Of a stretch of DNA of 64,000 nucleotides, positions 1 through 10,300 are shown piece by piece (the first letter of the stretch is position 1; each line of letters starts with the position of its first letter). Below the pieces are notes generated by a model that was not told the origin of the DNA, searched no databases, and worked only from the letters and a program-made list of their open reading frames with translations. The DNA lies in NCBI GenBank assembly GCA_034336665.1, contig CM067585.1, forward strand, positions 2,661,731-2,725,730, given 5' to 3'. This DNA is from Luscinia megarhynchos (Eukaryota > Chordata > Aves > Passeriformes > Turdidae). A program made the translations under genes and the position numbers.

Positions 1-1243
1 GCAGGAATAGCTCCCAGTGCAGAGCAGGTGAGTGGCCAGGTGAAGTGTGTACTTATGCAATTACACCAGAGTAAAATCTGAAACCTCTAAGTGTCCCTCC
101 GTAGCTCCTGCCCATGCTCGGAGCTGCTTCGGAACCAGCCTGGTCTCAAAGCTGCTCTGTTGGGAGCTGCCAGCTCGGCCCTCCTGCTGCAAACAGGAGC
201 ATTTCAAGACAGGCAACACTACCAATTACTGCCTGTCTCCCACTGCTCCCTCACATCTGCCTGTGCTCTGGGGAGCTCTGAACACAGAGCTGGACGGGGC
301 GGGGGCTGCGAGCCCCGCGGGCAGGGAGGAACCAACACATCGGATCCCGCCCTTAACTGGCTGTTTGAGCCCCCACACATACTGAGGTGGTTCCGGGGCG
401 AGCACCAACCCCAGGAAAAAAAGCAGAATCCCCCCGCCTCCACTGCTCCCCCGTCACCCCCGGGAGAGCCCAGAGTCTGACACAGCACAGAGAACCCCCC
501 CAGCCCAGCTGGAGTCCAACAGCAGCACTGTGGGCTGGCTCCCTGCAGGGTCTCAGGCCCTGGCAAACCCAGGGCTGTAAATCAGCACCTCAGCCCTCAC
601 TGGCCAAGACCCCTTGAGCAGCTGCCAAGCCCAGCTAAGGGAGGGAACCCAGTGGGGGTGAGTGAAGAGAGCATAGAAGAGAGAGTGAAGAGAACTCTTT
701 ATGCTCAACATCTGAGGCACAAATAATCATCAGTACCTCACCTTCAGCACTGAAACACCAAAGTTTGCTGAAGTCCAGACACTGCCACCCCACCTCGCTT
801 TGCTCATAAGCCACAGGCTGCTGTGGAACAAAGCCACACAAGATTTCCTGATGCACCAGCAGTGCAGACTTGCAAAAGTGTGTGCCAACATCAGGAATGT
901 TGGCATCAGCCTCTGGAACATGTGGCTGCTCCCTACCCTCAGCCCTTGCCAGTTCATGCCCACAGGGAGGCCTGGTCTTCATCTGATTAGTGAGGCATCC
1001 CAGCAGTCCCAGCAGAGGGGAGACAATCCTTGTTGCAGTCACTTTGGAACAACAAGGCTCTCAAAAACATTGCTCTTCACACATCAAGCTTGTCGAGAAA
1101 ATTTCAAATCAGCATCACAGGGCTTTAGTAAACATTGACAAATTTGTCCTGGTTTCCAAGCAAGTTCTCAATGCCAAAATCACCAATTCACATGCAGTGT
1201 AGTGTGATCTCGTGCCCTCCTCCTCTTCTCTTGCTCTTGGCCA
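1..1243. other. 3' flank and probable 3' UTR of SMPDL3B; no other gene seen
   Basis: The part next to the SMPDL3B stop codon should be its 3' untranslated region. I could not find a minus-strand AATAAA or ATTAAA here, so the transcript end is not placed. Short open frames on both strands show no recognisable domain and are treated as chance. The far left (1-620) is moderately GC-rich, with no repeat or exon that I can support. Confidence 0.4.
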
Positions 1244-1636
1244 TCACAGCACTCGCTGAGAACTGAGAAATCCTAACAACATGCAGAAAAGCAAAAGCCA
1301 AACACTGCCAGCAGTAGAGGCAGAGCTGTTGGTTTTCACACACTCGTTGTACTTTATAAAATCGACTTCCCTGATGGCACACATGTGATCCACACGGCAT
1401 TCCTGCTGGCATGGCTCCAGGTCATACCTGGCAGAGTTAAACTCATAGTACAGCTGTAAGTAGTGTGGGCTCCTGGAGATCCTCTCCAGCACCATCTGCA
1501 TGGAGGGTGCAGAGCCATCAGGGACCTGGAAGGCTTCTGTCAGTCTGTACTCTTCTTCCCACACTGGGAACTCTTCCTCCTGTGCTGACCCCACCGTGTT
1601 GGCACGAGTAAGGTTTAAGTAGTAAGTCACCATATC
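1244..1636 (-). CDS. SMPDL3B: SMPDL3B coding exon 7 (C-terminal domain, GPI signal)
   Basis: The exon encodes DMVTYYLNLTRANT, the cysteine-bearing C-terminal region with HMCAIREVDF, and a final hydrophobic stretch (VWLLLFCMLLGFL) expected to be replaced by a GPI anchor. NLT and NSS are visible N-glycosylation sequons. The acceptor is CTCCCTCAG. The stop is at 1246-1244. Confidence 0.92.
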   Translation of the reverse strand, partial: DMVTYYLNLTRANTVGSAQEEEFPVWEEEYRLTEAFQVPDGSAPSMQMVLERISRSPHYLQLYYEFNSARYDLEPCQQECRVDHMCAIREVDFIKYNECVKTNSSASTAGSVWLLLFCMLLGFLSSQRVL

Positions 1637-4600
1637 CTGAGGGAGAGAAGAAGAGCACTGGGGAGACATTGGGCTCTCTGGAGTGAGACACTGGGCTGGG
1701 CCTGGGCCCCCACTGCAGCACCCTCTGCCCCAAGGACCCAGCTGCCCTTGATGGGGCTCCCTACTGAGATGGGCACCTGGGGACAGCTCAGGTGAGACCC
1801 TCCAGAACCCACCCCAAACAGAGCCTGTTTGCTAAGGGGTGGCTTTGCTCTGCTTGACTTTGACCTCCAAACATCAGAAGCTTTGAGCCTGGCCTGCTTC
1901 AACATCAGTTACTATCAACACTGTCCAGCAGCAAAGCAAGGGCTGCAGGAGTGTTACTTACTAAACAAAGTTATCTTCTCAACTGTGAAAAAACTCAAGA
2001 ATCAAGTTTTCCACAGCTTCTGTTCTCAGTCTCTTGCCCTTTTTCTCTGTTTCACTGGCTCCCCAGCCTTGCACTGCACATTTTAGCATTCATTTCTGTG
2101 CTATAAACATGTAAACAGAGCCACTATAGAGAGCTTCCTTCACTACTTCATCCCAAAGGAGGCCATAAGCATCTAAGCATCTGTCCTCCACCTCTTGGCA
2201 AACAGAAGCTGCCCCTACAATTTAGCCCCAATTCAAATCCACTCCAAATGCATCATTTTAGCAAGTAGAGGGACGCAAATTATTTTTCAGATGGTTTGAA
2301 GATTTTGGAGGGGGTCTGACAATTTGGAGGGGGTCTGTTATTACTCAAAGAGTAGTTCTGTGATGTGTATTATCTGGGGAGCAAAGCAAATGTCAACGGG
2401 AACTCATTAAGGACATGAAGAGCACAAAAACTGTCTGACCCTGCCTGGGGGAACTCATCCCAGCAGGATGCACTGGCTGCCAGGGCCATGCTTCAACTCA
2501 CTGACACTCTGACTAAATCTTTGTGCCACACACAAGGCTGAAATATCCTGGGTCAGAGTCCTCTCCCACACAGCCACTCAACTTCTATGGACTGAGAAAT
2601 CCTGAAAAGCCTGTTTTGACTACTGGGGGGAATTGAAGTTGTTCCAAAGCTGCAGTGTGGTGCTCACAGGGATCCCCTACCAAGACCTGAAGGGTGTCCT
2701 GATCATAGTCGATCACCCGAATCGCAGGGTTGTTGGCTCCATTGCTCACTCCAGGTAATGTTGTTTTCCAGGGACTCACTCCAGGGGCCAGGAACATCAC
2801 ACTGATTGGAGCACCTTCACAGAAATGCAAAGCAACTGTGACTGGAGACCATGGCTTGTCCCACACCCTGTCCCTATCATAGTGAGAACCTGGAGCAGAT
2901 TGTGCTGCCAACAGCACCTTTGTCACCAGCTCCCAAAGGCACCAGCACACACACAAAGATTAACAATGAAGAAAACTGGGGACTGAGCACAGGGCTGCTG
3001 CAGCCAGCAGTGGGCTCTCCAATGCTGAATGGGCTCTTGCAGTGAGGATGGCCAAGGAACCATACTCAGCAAAGGTGTTCACACAGAGATTCAGCAGTGC
3101 TCCCTCAGCAATGCCAAACCCCTCAAGAGGGAACAGGCAAGAAGCTGCCAGGCTTTGAGGGGATACAACAAGATTTGAGGGTGAATAGGAAGGAGGGCAG
3201 GAGCTACAGACTGGGGGTAGAGATGAGAACCACTGCTGCCTCTTATTGCCTGAAGCATTTCAGCAGCTTTTGCTGGCTTCTTAGCTGCTTTCAGCCAGCA
3301 GCCACTAAAATTCACAGTGATTCTGAGAGCTGTCAGAGCTGTCCCACCAGTGCCTGGGTACCAGAGCAGGTACCTGTGTGGCTGTAGAACATGCGGAAGC
3401 TGTCGGTGTGATGGTGCCCAAAGAACTGGGCAGCGATCACCCGGTGGTGCTTCTGCACAATCCCCAGGTAGCGCTGGTTAAAGCCCCTCCGGAACCAGGG
3501 CTTGCCCCGCTTCTTCTCAAAGAAGCCAGGAGGCACATGCCCCACAATGTAGACCTGCAGAAGCAAGAGCTGCCCTGAGCACAGAGCCCACATCAGGAAG
3601 AGCTTCTGGGCTGGGGAGAGCCCAGGTTGTTTAATCAGCCTTTTTAATACCATTTCATCTGCTCTAGAGGCGTTGGTCAGTGTTTCTTCCAGCCACTGGA
3701 ACTGCCCTGCAGGATCCTCCTCAGCAGCTGTCTCATTGTTCTGGTCATAGTACAGGTTGGTGTTGAGGACAACCATCCGCCCCCTCGTCCCTGGGCCGGG
3801 CAGCTTCTCGCTGTAGAAAGCTCCTTAAAAATGCAACCAACAGAAGAAAAGCTGGAGGTCTGGTCACACTGGTGGCTGTGATCCCAGAGCCCTTTGTTTT
3901 CACCTCTCTCTGTTCTCCTTAGCAACAGCAGAGTCAGTGCCTGGGACAGTGCTCTGACCACTCCAGGATGTGGATTTGGAGTGACTCTTCCCTGTGTGTC
4001 TCTTACCATTCTTGTGCCTCTTCTGATGGAGGGAGGCCTCAATGGGTACAGTGGGCAGCACCAGGAACTGGGCAGCTCTGCACTGCCTGCACCACCTGCT
4101 GCCTTTAAAGATATTTCTCCTCCCTCTGCAGGTCACCACTCTGCATTCTTTCCAGTAACATGGCAATGGCAGGAAAAACTAAAGTATAAAATAATTTCTC
4201 TGCTTGCAAGCAGAACTCAAAGACAGAAATTAGCATTAAATGGGACCCTACCTCTGCAAATCCTCTATGAATACTGTTGCTCTGAGCACAGAAGCAAGAA
4301 AAATTGTTCGTGGTATTCTCCTACCCCTCCTTATATCCCCAGCATGCTCTAAACACGAGCCAGTGGTGCCAGACCTGCTCTGAAGAGAGGAAGGGAGGCA
4401 TCATTCAGCCAGGGCCGCCACAGTTCTGCTGTTTGGTTGTAGATCCTGTGCTCCTTCCCAGGAAACTGATTCTTGGGGTGGAAGTCATGATTGCCCATGG
4501 CTGCAAAGACCTTAGTACCTGGAGACAGAGCCAAGGAGAGATCAGTGCTGCAGAGCTCCTCCAAGCTCCCCAGGCACTCCCAGCCTTGGGAAGAGAGCTC

Positions 4601-6735
4601 TGACAAGGCCAGTCACCCTCTGCCTCTGGGGCCACCACACAGCTGGGACAAGCCACCCACAGCCACGTGACTGAGCTGTCACCAGCAGACACACTCCTTG
4701 CTGACACAGGTTGTGTCTGAGGGTATCTTGCAGCCTTTTCTGCCTTCATGACTAATGACAGAAGCCTTTCTTTTCCTCTGAGTGAGCTAACCTGAAACAT
4801 GAGTGTGCATCAGTGCTGTATGGCACAGCAGAATTGAGGCCACCAAACAAGTCCCAGTGACCACAGCCCTTCTGTGCCCTTCCCTGTCACAATTCTGTCA
4901 TTTCTCCATCCTGGTTAGCCCCTCCCATGAGTCTCTTCTCATCCCCTCGAATCCTACCTGGAAATGTCTCTTTTATCAGAGAAGTCAGATTTGCTATGAT
5001 GTGCAGAACCTTTTCCTCTCCGAGCTGCTCATTGGGGACATGGGGAGTGTCATCTCTAGAAAAAGAAGCAGCACAGTCACTGTCTGGGACTAACAGGGCC
5101 TGTGTTTATAGCAATGAGCAAGGAAGAGAAACTTGCCTCCTCTCTGTGCTTCCTGGCATAAGAATTTTAAGCTTCTGTATGCAGAAGTCAGTGCTATGTT
5201 GACTGCCCAAGACAGTGAGGGAGTTTCAAGAAATTGCTCGCAGGGAAAATGAGCTCCACTCCAAACTTGCCAGAGTCAAGGAGTGCTCATACAACACTCT
5301 CAGGGATGCACAGGGTGGGATTGTTGGGGTGTCTGTGCAGGGCTAGGAGTTGGAATCCATGATCCTTGTGGGTCCCTTCCAGCTCAGGATATTCTGTGAT
5401 TCCACAATTCACTTTACCTTAAACCCCAATGCACAAGGTGAAAGGAAAGGCTCCCTCTGCCTCGGGGTGTGTCACAGGCACTAAAGCTGCCTGGAAACAT
5501 TGCAAGGATCAGCACTTTGACTGAGGGCATCTGATCTGCAGTAATGAAGCACAGCTGTTTATATAATTGTGGTCACCATGAAACAAGGGACATTCGGCAA
5601 TCTAGGGCTGCTCCATGTCTGTGTTTGCATTAACATGCTTATGGCATTTATAGATGATGCTGGGCTGTCCACAAGCCCACTGGAGAGAGAGAATATTCAA
5701 AATCATGTCAAAGGACTGGGGAAAATTGCTTGAGGGAAAAAGAATACTGAACATAAGGTCACAAGAACCAATAACTGCACCTAAGCGGGAACAGGCTTCT
5801 GCAGGGACAGAAAATGAAAACAAGAAACAGGCAAGAGCCCTGCAAACTGGAACTGGAGGTTACAGCACGTTGAGGCTGCACTATCCTAAGAAAGACCATA
5901 TACACAATCACCACACAAAATAAAGCTTTCACCATCTCTAAATGCTATTGAGGCCTTCCATGGGACAGGGGACCCACCCCTGGAGACCACACCAGGAGAG
6001 AACATCCTCCACTGGGGAAGTTTCTCTGACTGCTAAAGTAAAACTGTCCCTTTCTGAGACAGCTCTCCCGGGTGCCTCATCACAGCCAGAAGAAATGCTG
6101 CAAGCTGGTTTACAGTGCTCTCCTCGCACTGCCCTGACCGACAGCGGCAGACGCAGGGACACACAGCCCACAGCTCCTTCCCCTGGGCATTCCAGGCACT
6201 CAGAGTCACTGCGGAACCAGACACGGCCGGACAGGAGGCACCAAGGATGGACACTGATTGTGATCCTTCCGTCACCTCACTGCCACAAGCTTCTTGCCAG
6301 CCTTGAGAGCCCTCGCTGGGCTTGCGCTTTTGCATTACAAAGTACACCCTCCCCTCTTTTCAAAGCAGAGACCGTGGAAAGAGCCCTGACACAGCACGAG
6401 CTCCGTGTGGGCTGCACAGCCCTTCTCCCGCCCAGCCCGGTGTCCCTCTCACCCGGTCCAGAGCACGAAGTCCGGCGCGGCCAGGCGCTCCCCATGGCGC
6501 GCACGGCCGAGCGCAGCAGGCTCCAGGGCGCATCGCACAGGTAGCTGCCCCAGCGCCCGGCGGGCCCGGCCCGATCGCCGCCCGAGGGGCACGGCCGGCC
6601 CGCCGCCGCCGCCGCCTCGTACCCGGGGTCCCAGTGCAGGTCCGTGAGGTGCCAGAACCTCCCGGAGCGGCCACGCGCAGCGGGCACAGCCAAGGCCAGT
6701 AGGCACAGCACCACGAGCTGGCCCATCGGCTGCAT
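1244..6735 (-). CDS. SMPDL3B: SMPDL3B, acid-sphingomyelinase-like phosphodiesterase 3B (7 coding exons, apparent 1-base frameshift in exon 1)
   Basis: Coding exons in transcript order are 6735-6453, 5055-4958, 4518-4375, 3823-3651, 3554-3374, 2814-2681 and 1636-1244. The family is a metal-dependent, GPI-anchored phosphodiesterase of the calcineurin-like fold. It acts on lipids or nucleotides at the cell surface and dampens Toll-like-receptor signalling in mammals. The sequence shows a signal peptide (hydrophobic run after MGQ), the metal-binding motifs DLHWDP, GNHDFHPKNQ, HVPPGF and GHHHTDSF, and a hydrophobic C-terminal tail after NSSAS that suits GPI attachment. Splice phases agree for every junction. 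One base appears to be missing in exon 1 near 6478-6500: the frame from the start codon ends at a TAG at 4996-4994 in exon 2, while the conserved sequence before exon 2 (PDFVLWTG) is in another frame. With that base the product would be 468 residues; human is about 455 from memory. The ATG at 6735 was chosen; an in-frame ATG at 6726 is the alternative. Confidence 0.93.
2681..2814 (-). CDS. SMPDL3B: SMPDL3B coding exon 6
   Basis: The exon encodes APISVMFLAPGVSPWKTTLP and NGANNPAIRVIDYD. The acceptor is CTGTGAAG and the donor is GTAGGG, in phase 0. Confidence 0.9.
3374..3554 (-). CDS. SMPDL3B: SMPDL3B coding exon 5 (HVPPG and GHHH motifs)
   Basis: The exon encodes VYIVGHVPPGFFEK and HHRVIAAQFFGHHHTDSF, the two histidine motifs that complete the bimetal site. 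The acceptor is TTCTGCAG and the donor is GTACCT, in phase 1. Confidence 0.93.
3651..3823 (-). CDS. SMPDL3B: SMPDL3B coding exon 4
   Basis: The exon encodes AFYSEKLPGPG, then VVLNTNLYYDQN and the acidic segment before QFQWLEETLTNAS. The acceptor is TTTTTAAG and the donor is GTATTA, in phase 0 after ADEM. Confidence 0.9.
4375..4518 (-). CDS. SMPDL3B: SMPDL3B coding exon 3 (GNHD motif)
   Basis: The exon encodes TKVFAAMGNHDFHPKNQFPG, with the metal-binding Asn-His-Asp of the calcineurin-like fold, and runs to LFRAG. The acceptor is CTCCAG. The donor GTCTGG is weak, but it keeps the frame into exon 4. Confidence 0.9.
4958..5055 (-). CDS. SMPDL3B: SMPDL3B coding exon 2
   Basis: The exon encodes DDTPHVPNEQLGEEKVL and the following helix to ETFP. 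The acceptor is TTTTTCTAG and the donor is GTAGGA. It starts with one base that completes the last codon of exon 1 and ends in phase 1. Confidence 0.9.
5285..5412 (+). repeat. CR1 LINE 3'-end fragment in SMPDL3B intron 1
   Basis: The stretch has the typical avian CR1 tail: GGGATTGTTGGGGTGTCTGT, then a variant of GGAGTTGGACTC, and then GGGTCCCTTCCAGCTCAGGA followed by ATTCTGTGATTC. It is inverted relative to SMPDL3B transcription. The family was recognised from memory. Confidence 0.85.
6453..6735 (-). CDS. SMPDL3B: SMPDL3B coding exon 1 (signal peptide, first metal motif)
   Basis: This exon encodes the signal peptide, the Asp-x-His metal motif in DLHWDPGY, and the CDAPWSLL block. It ends at a GTGAGA donor in phase 2. 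The length of 283 nt leaves phase 1 instead of the phase 2 that exon 2 needs, which is the arithmetic trace of the missing base. The exon is very GC-rich and codes for an alanine run. Confidence 0.88.
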
Positions 6736-7011
6736 GACCACTGCGCTGCTCGTACCTGTGCCCGGCCCCTACCTGTGCCCGGCCCTCACCTGTGCCCGGT
6801 CCCGCCCCTCAGCGAGTCCGGGCCGGGCAGCGCCCGCTCTCAAAATGGCGGCGGCGGCTTCCCCGCGGCCTCCTCCCATTGGAAGCAGCCGGAAGGCGGA
6901 GGGACGCGATTGGCTGGCGCCCGGCAGAGCGGCGCTCCGGGATTGGGCGGCCGGCGGCGCGCGCGGGTCGCTGCGCTGCGCGGTGGCGGCGGCGGGTCCC
7001 GGAGCGGCGCG
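6736..7011. promoter_or_regulatory. Bidirectional promoter of SMPDL3B and RPA2
   Basis: Only about 276 bp separate the two start codons. Visible sites are three inverted CCAAT boxes (ATTGG at 6878-6882, 6909-6913 and 6942-6946), a GGGCGG Sp1-type box overlapping the third (6945-6950), an ETS-like CCGGAAG at 6889-6895, and a YY1-like AAAATGGCGGC at 6842-6852. No TATA box is seen. This is the usual design of a housekeeping two-way CpG promoter. The start sites themselves are not determined. Confidence 0.8.
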
Positions 7012-7027
7012 ATGTGGAGCGGCCACG
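7012..7027 (+). CDS. RPA2: RPA2 coding exon 1 (16 nt)
   Basis: The exon encodes MWSGH and the first base of the next codon. The donor is GTGCGG. The ATG sits in a GCGCGATGT context. The exon was identified by the conserved Met-Trp start and by phase agreement with exon 2. Confidence 0.88.
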
Positions 7028-7353
7028 GTGCGGAGCGGGGCCGGGTGGGCCGCGCTCGCCGCCCCCGAGGGACGCGGGGAACGCGGGGACTGAGGCCGCC
7101 GCTCCCCGTGATGGCGGCAGCGCTGGGACAGCGCGCTGCGCCACCGCCTCACGGTTCCTCTCCCTCTCCTCCTTAGGGAACTTCGATGGCGGGTACGGCA
7201 GCATGGGGCCCCCGGGCGGCTACACGCAGTCCCCGGGCGGGTTCGGGTCGCCCGCCGGCGGCCAGGCGGAGAAGAAGCAGGTAGGCCGGGCGGGGCCGCG
7301 GGAGGGGGCGCGGGGCCGGGGCGGCCCTGGCCCTGGCCCTGGCCCTGGCCCTG

Positions 7354-7384
<31 letters not shown>

Positions 7385-10300
7385 CCCTGGCCCTGGCCCT
7401 GGCCCTGGCTCTGGCTCTGGCTCTGGCCCTGGCTCTGGCTCTGACCGCCCCTGCCCGCCTTGCAGCGGAGCCGCTCGCAGAACATCGTGCCCTGCACCGT
7501 GTCGCAGCTGCTGGCGGCCGAGCAGGTCGACGAGACCTTCCGGATCTGCGACGTGGAGATCTCGCAGGTGGGCACTGTGATAGATAAGGGCACCGCGGCG
7601 GACCCGCGGCCGGGCAGGCAACCATTCCTCATCCTCATCCTCCTTCTCCTCCGCAGGTCACCGTGGTGGGCATCGTCCGGCACGCGGAGAAGGCGCCCAC
7701 CAACATCCTCTACAAAGTGGATGACATGACGGCAGCCCCCATGGACGTCAGGCAGTGGGTTGATACCGATGTAAGCATTGGATTTGGCACGAGCGGGCTT
7801 CTTCAGCAGCTGTTGAGAGCAGTGGGTAGACAAAAGGTGTAGAATTATACAGTGGCTCAGCTGGAAGGAACCCCTAAGGATCACTGATCAACACCAGCTC
7901 CCTACTTGTCACAGAACTTTTTTAATCCAAAAGATGTGGTTTTTTCTGGGAAGTATTTTAGGGATAGCATGTTTCTGAAATCCAGTGGAGATGCTGCTGT
8001 AGTAGAGGTCACTGATGTTGTATATGACTGTCTGCCTGTTTAGTGTGGCTGAGTTCAGTTGAACAGTTTTGAAAGGCCAATAAGGTAGGTGTTCAATTGC
8101 CTTACTGCAAGTTTAACATGAGTTCAAAAACAGCTCTGGCCTTCCCCATCCCCCAATGAGATTATGGAATTCAACACCTAATTTTTTACTATTTAAGGTT
8201 CCTCTTGTTGCACTGTGAGAATTTCTCATAAGTGAACAGAGCAGAGCAGACAATTGGCTCTGACTGCTCTGAAGTGTGTACCAATGTTTTTATTCATTTT
8301 TTATTTACACTTATTTTTTTGTAACTACTCTTACTGGACATGTGCATCATTTGTTCTTGCTTGAGATGAACCTGCTTTGCTAAGTTGCTTATTGTGATAA
8401 TTGAGAAATGGAAACATAAAACAGCAAACCTCTCTTTTTGCCCCCTCTCTGTTAGGAGGCAGGAGGTGAGAACGTTGTGATACCTCCAGGAACTTATGTT
8501 AAAGTAGCAGGCCACCTTCGCTCATTCCAGGTAAGCTCTTGTTACCCGTGTGTGAGTCATGGCCTGAGGCTGGAGCAGGGATGGGAAGGATTTCTGATCT
8601 TAGTGCTAGGGGTCTGCTTTAGAATATCCACTTAATTGTGGTCTTTAGACAAATCCTTCAATGTCTCTGCTAGGGTTATATTTAATAACATTCTAATTGT
8701 TCCTGAATGCAGAGGACTATTTAAAATGAGAATCCTTTTAAAATTCCCCTTTTCATCAATGTGTTTTCAGCAGAGCAGAGTTCTGGCCACCAGGTTCTGG
8801 GGTGCTCTTACTGTCAAGCTTAGACCAAGTTCTGGTTCATGGGAAGACTTCTCTTAGCACTTCATGTAGCACAAAAATACTCAAATTATTGTCCATGTAC
8901 ATTAAGGCAAGGTGCAGTTCATTCCCAGCTGGTTAGAAAGAAGAGTGACTCTGTCTCTATTGTCTTTCAAAATCACATCCCTCCCCCACTGCTTGCTTGC
9001 TCCCAGTGGGATGGGGGGAATCAGAAGGGTCAAAGTGAGAAAACCCATTAGTTCAGATAAAGGCAGTGTAACAAGTAAAGCAAAACAAGGAATTCATTCC
9101 ACACTTCCAATGGGCAGGTAGGTGTGCCTTTTCCTCCTCCTTTCAGTTTTATAATTGAGCATGACACTGGCTGTTCTGGGTTCTGCCCTGGGGCAGTGTG
9201 GATCCCAGCTGTTTCCTCTCACAGCTCCTCCCAGCCTAATACTGGTGGAGCTGTGTGAGAAACAGGAAAGCCCTTGGCTCTGTGCAAGGATTGGTGAGTA
9301 AAACATCCCTGTGTTACCAACACAAGTCCAAAACTAGCTCATGCTACTCTACCCCAGCCAAAACCAGCACAAGATCTAGGTCAGAACATTTTGGAAGAGC
9401 TGCATGCAGGGAAGCTCTCTCCCCACTGCTATCCTGGAGGGAATGGCTGGGTTGGCTGTTAGGCATCTTGTGTTGCTGTGCTATTAATGGTTCTCTTTAT
9501 TTTGTGTTTGTTTTGGTTCTTTTTTTTCCTCTGAAAGAATAAGAAGAGCTTGGTGGCATTTAAGATCATGCCTCTGGAAAATATGAATGAGTTCACCACA
9601 CACATACTAGAAATTGTCAATGCACATATGATCCTCAGAAAAAATCTTATGGTAAGTACAAAGATCCTGATTCCATCTTGGCCCTTCCTGTTTGACTGGT
9701 GATCTCCCAAAGAGGGGCCTTTCCCTGGGAAAATTGCCTCATTTTGGGGCTGGAAAGCTTAAAGCTGGACAAAACTGAAGGTGTAACAGCAGTCCTGACT
9801 TCCTTGGAGAGAGATTGTGTTGCAATCCACTTCCATAAGAAACCATTTTTACTTCCTGGCTTAGAAATAACAGTGAGTCTTTAACTCTGTGGGCTTGGGC
9901 AGCCTGGGTAACCACAGCACTTTTATTTTCATAATTCCAGTCAGCATCAAGAGTGCCACAGTCGTTTTCCTCCACTGGGATAAATGACATGGGAGGCTAT
10001 GGAGGAGGAGGCAGCCTGCCACTGAATGGGCTCACAGCACACCAGAGCCAGGTGGGTGCCAGCAGCTTTTCTGGGAGCACAGCAGTGGCAGCAGAGGCTC
10101 CTCCAATGTGATGTACTGTGGTTCTTTCTCATCCAGGTGCTGAACTTGATCAAAAGCTGCCATGTGCCAGAGGGGATGAGTCTACAGGACTTGAAGCAGC
10201 AGCTCCCCAGTATGAGTATGTCAACAATCAAGTAAGTGTGTAGAAATGAAGGATGCTCTGGAAATCCAGGCAGAGAGGACAGTGAACAAGCCCAGACACT

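Larger units (their letters stand above)
6380..7660. other. CpG island over the SMPDL3B-RPA2 head-to-head start
   Basis: By eye the stretch is strongly GC-rich with dense CpG. It covers SMPDL3B exon 1, the intergenic promoter, and RPA2 exons 1 to 3. The boundaries are approximate because no composition plot was computed. Confidence 0.8.

Noticed and set aside
1..33. CAG-GTGAGT at 25-33, a perfect splice donor, as the end of an exon of a left-hand neighbour
   Set aside because: Only 27 bases of the putative exon are inside the window and no frame or family can be tested.
5942..6544. Plus-strand ORF of 200 codons opposite SMPDL3B exon 1 and intron 1
   Set aside because: It overlaps SMPDL3B exon 1 in antisense, has no domain, and its composition changes with local GC content.
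6769..7884. Minus-strand ORF of 371 codons opposite RPA2
   Set aside because: It is the antisense of a CpG island and of the hexanucleotide repeat, with no domain.
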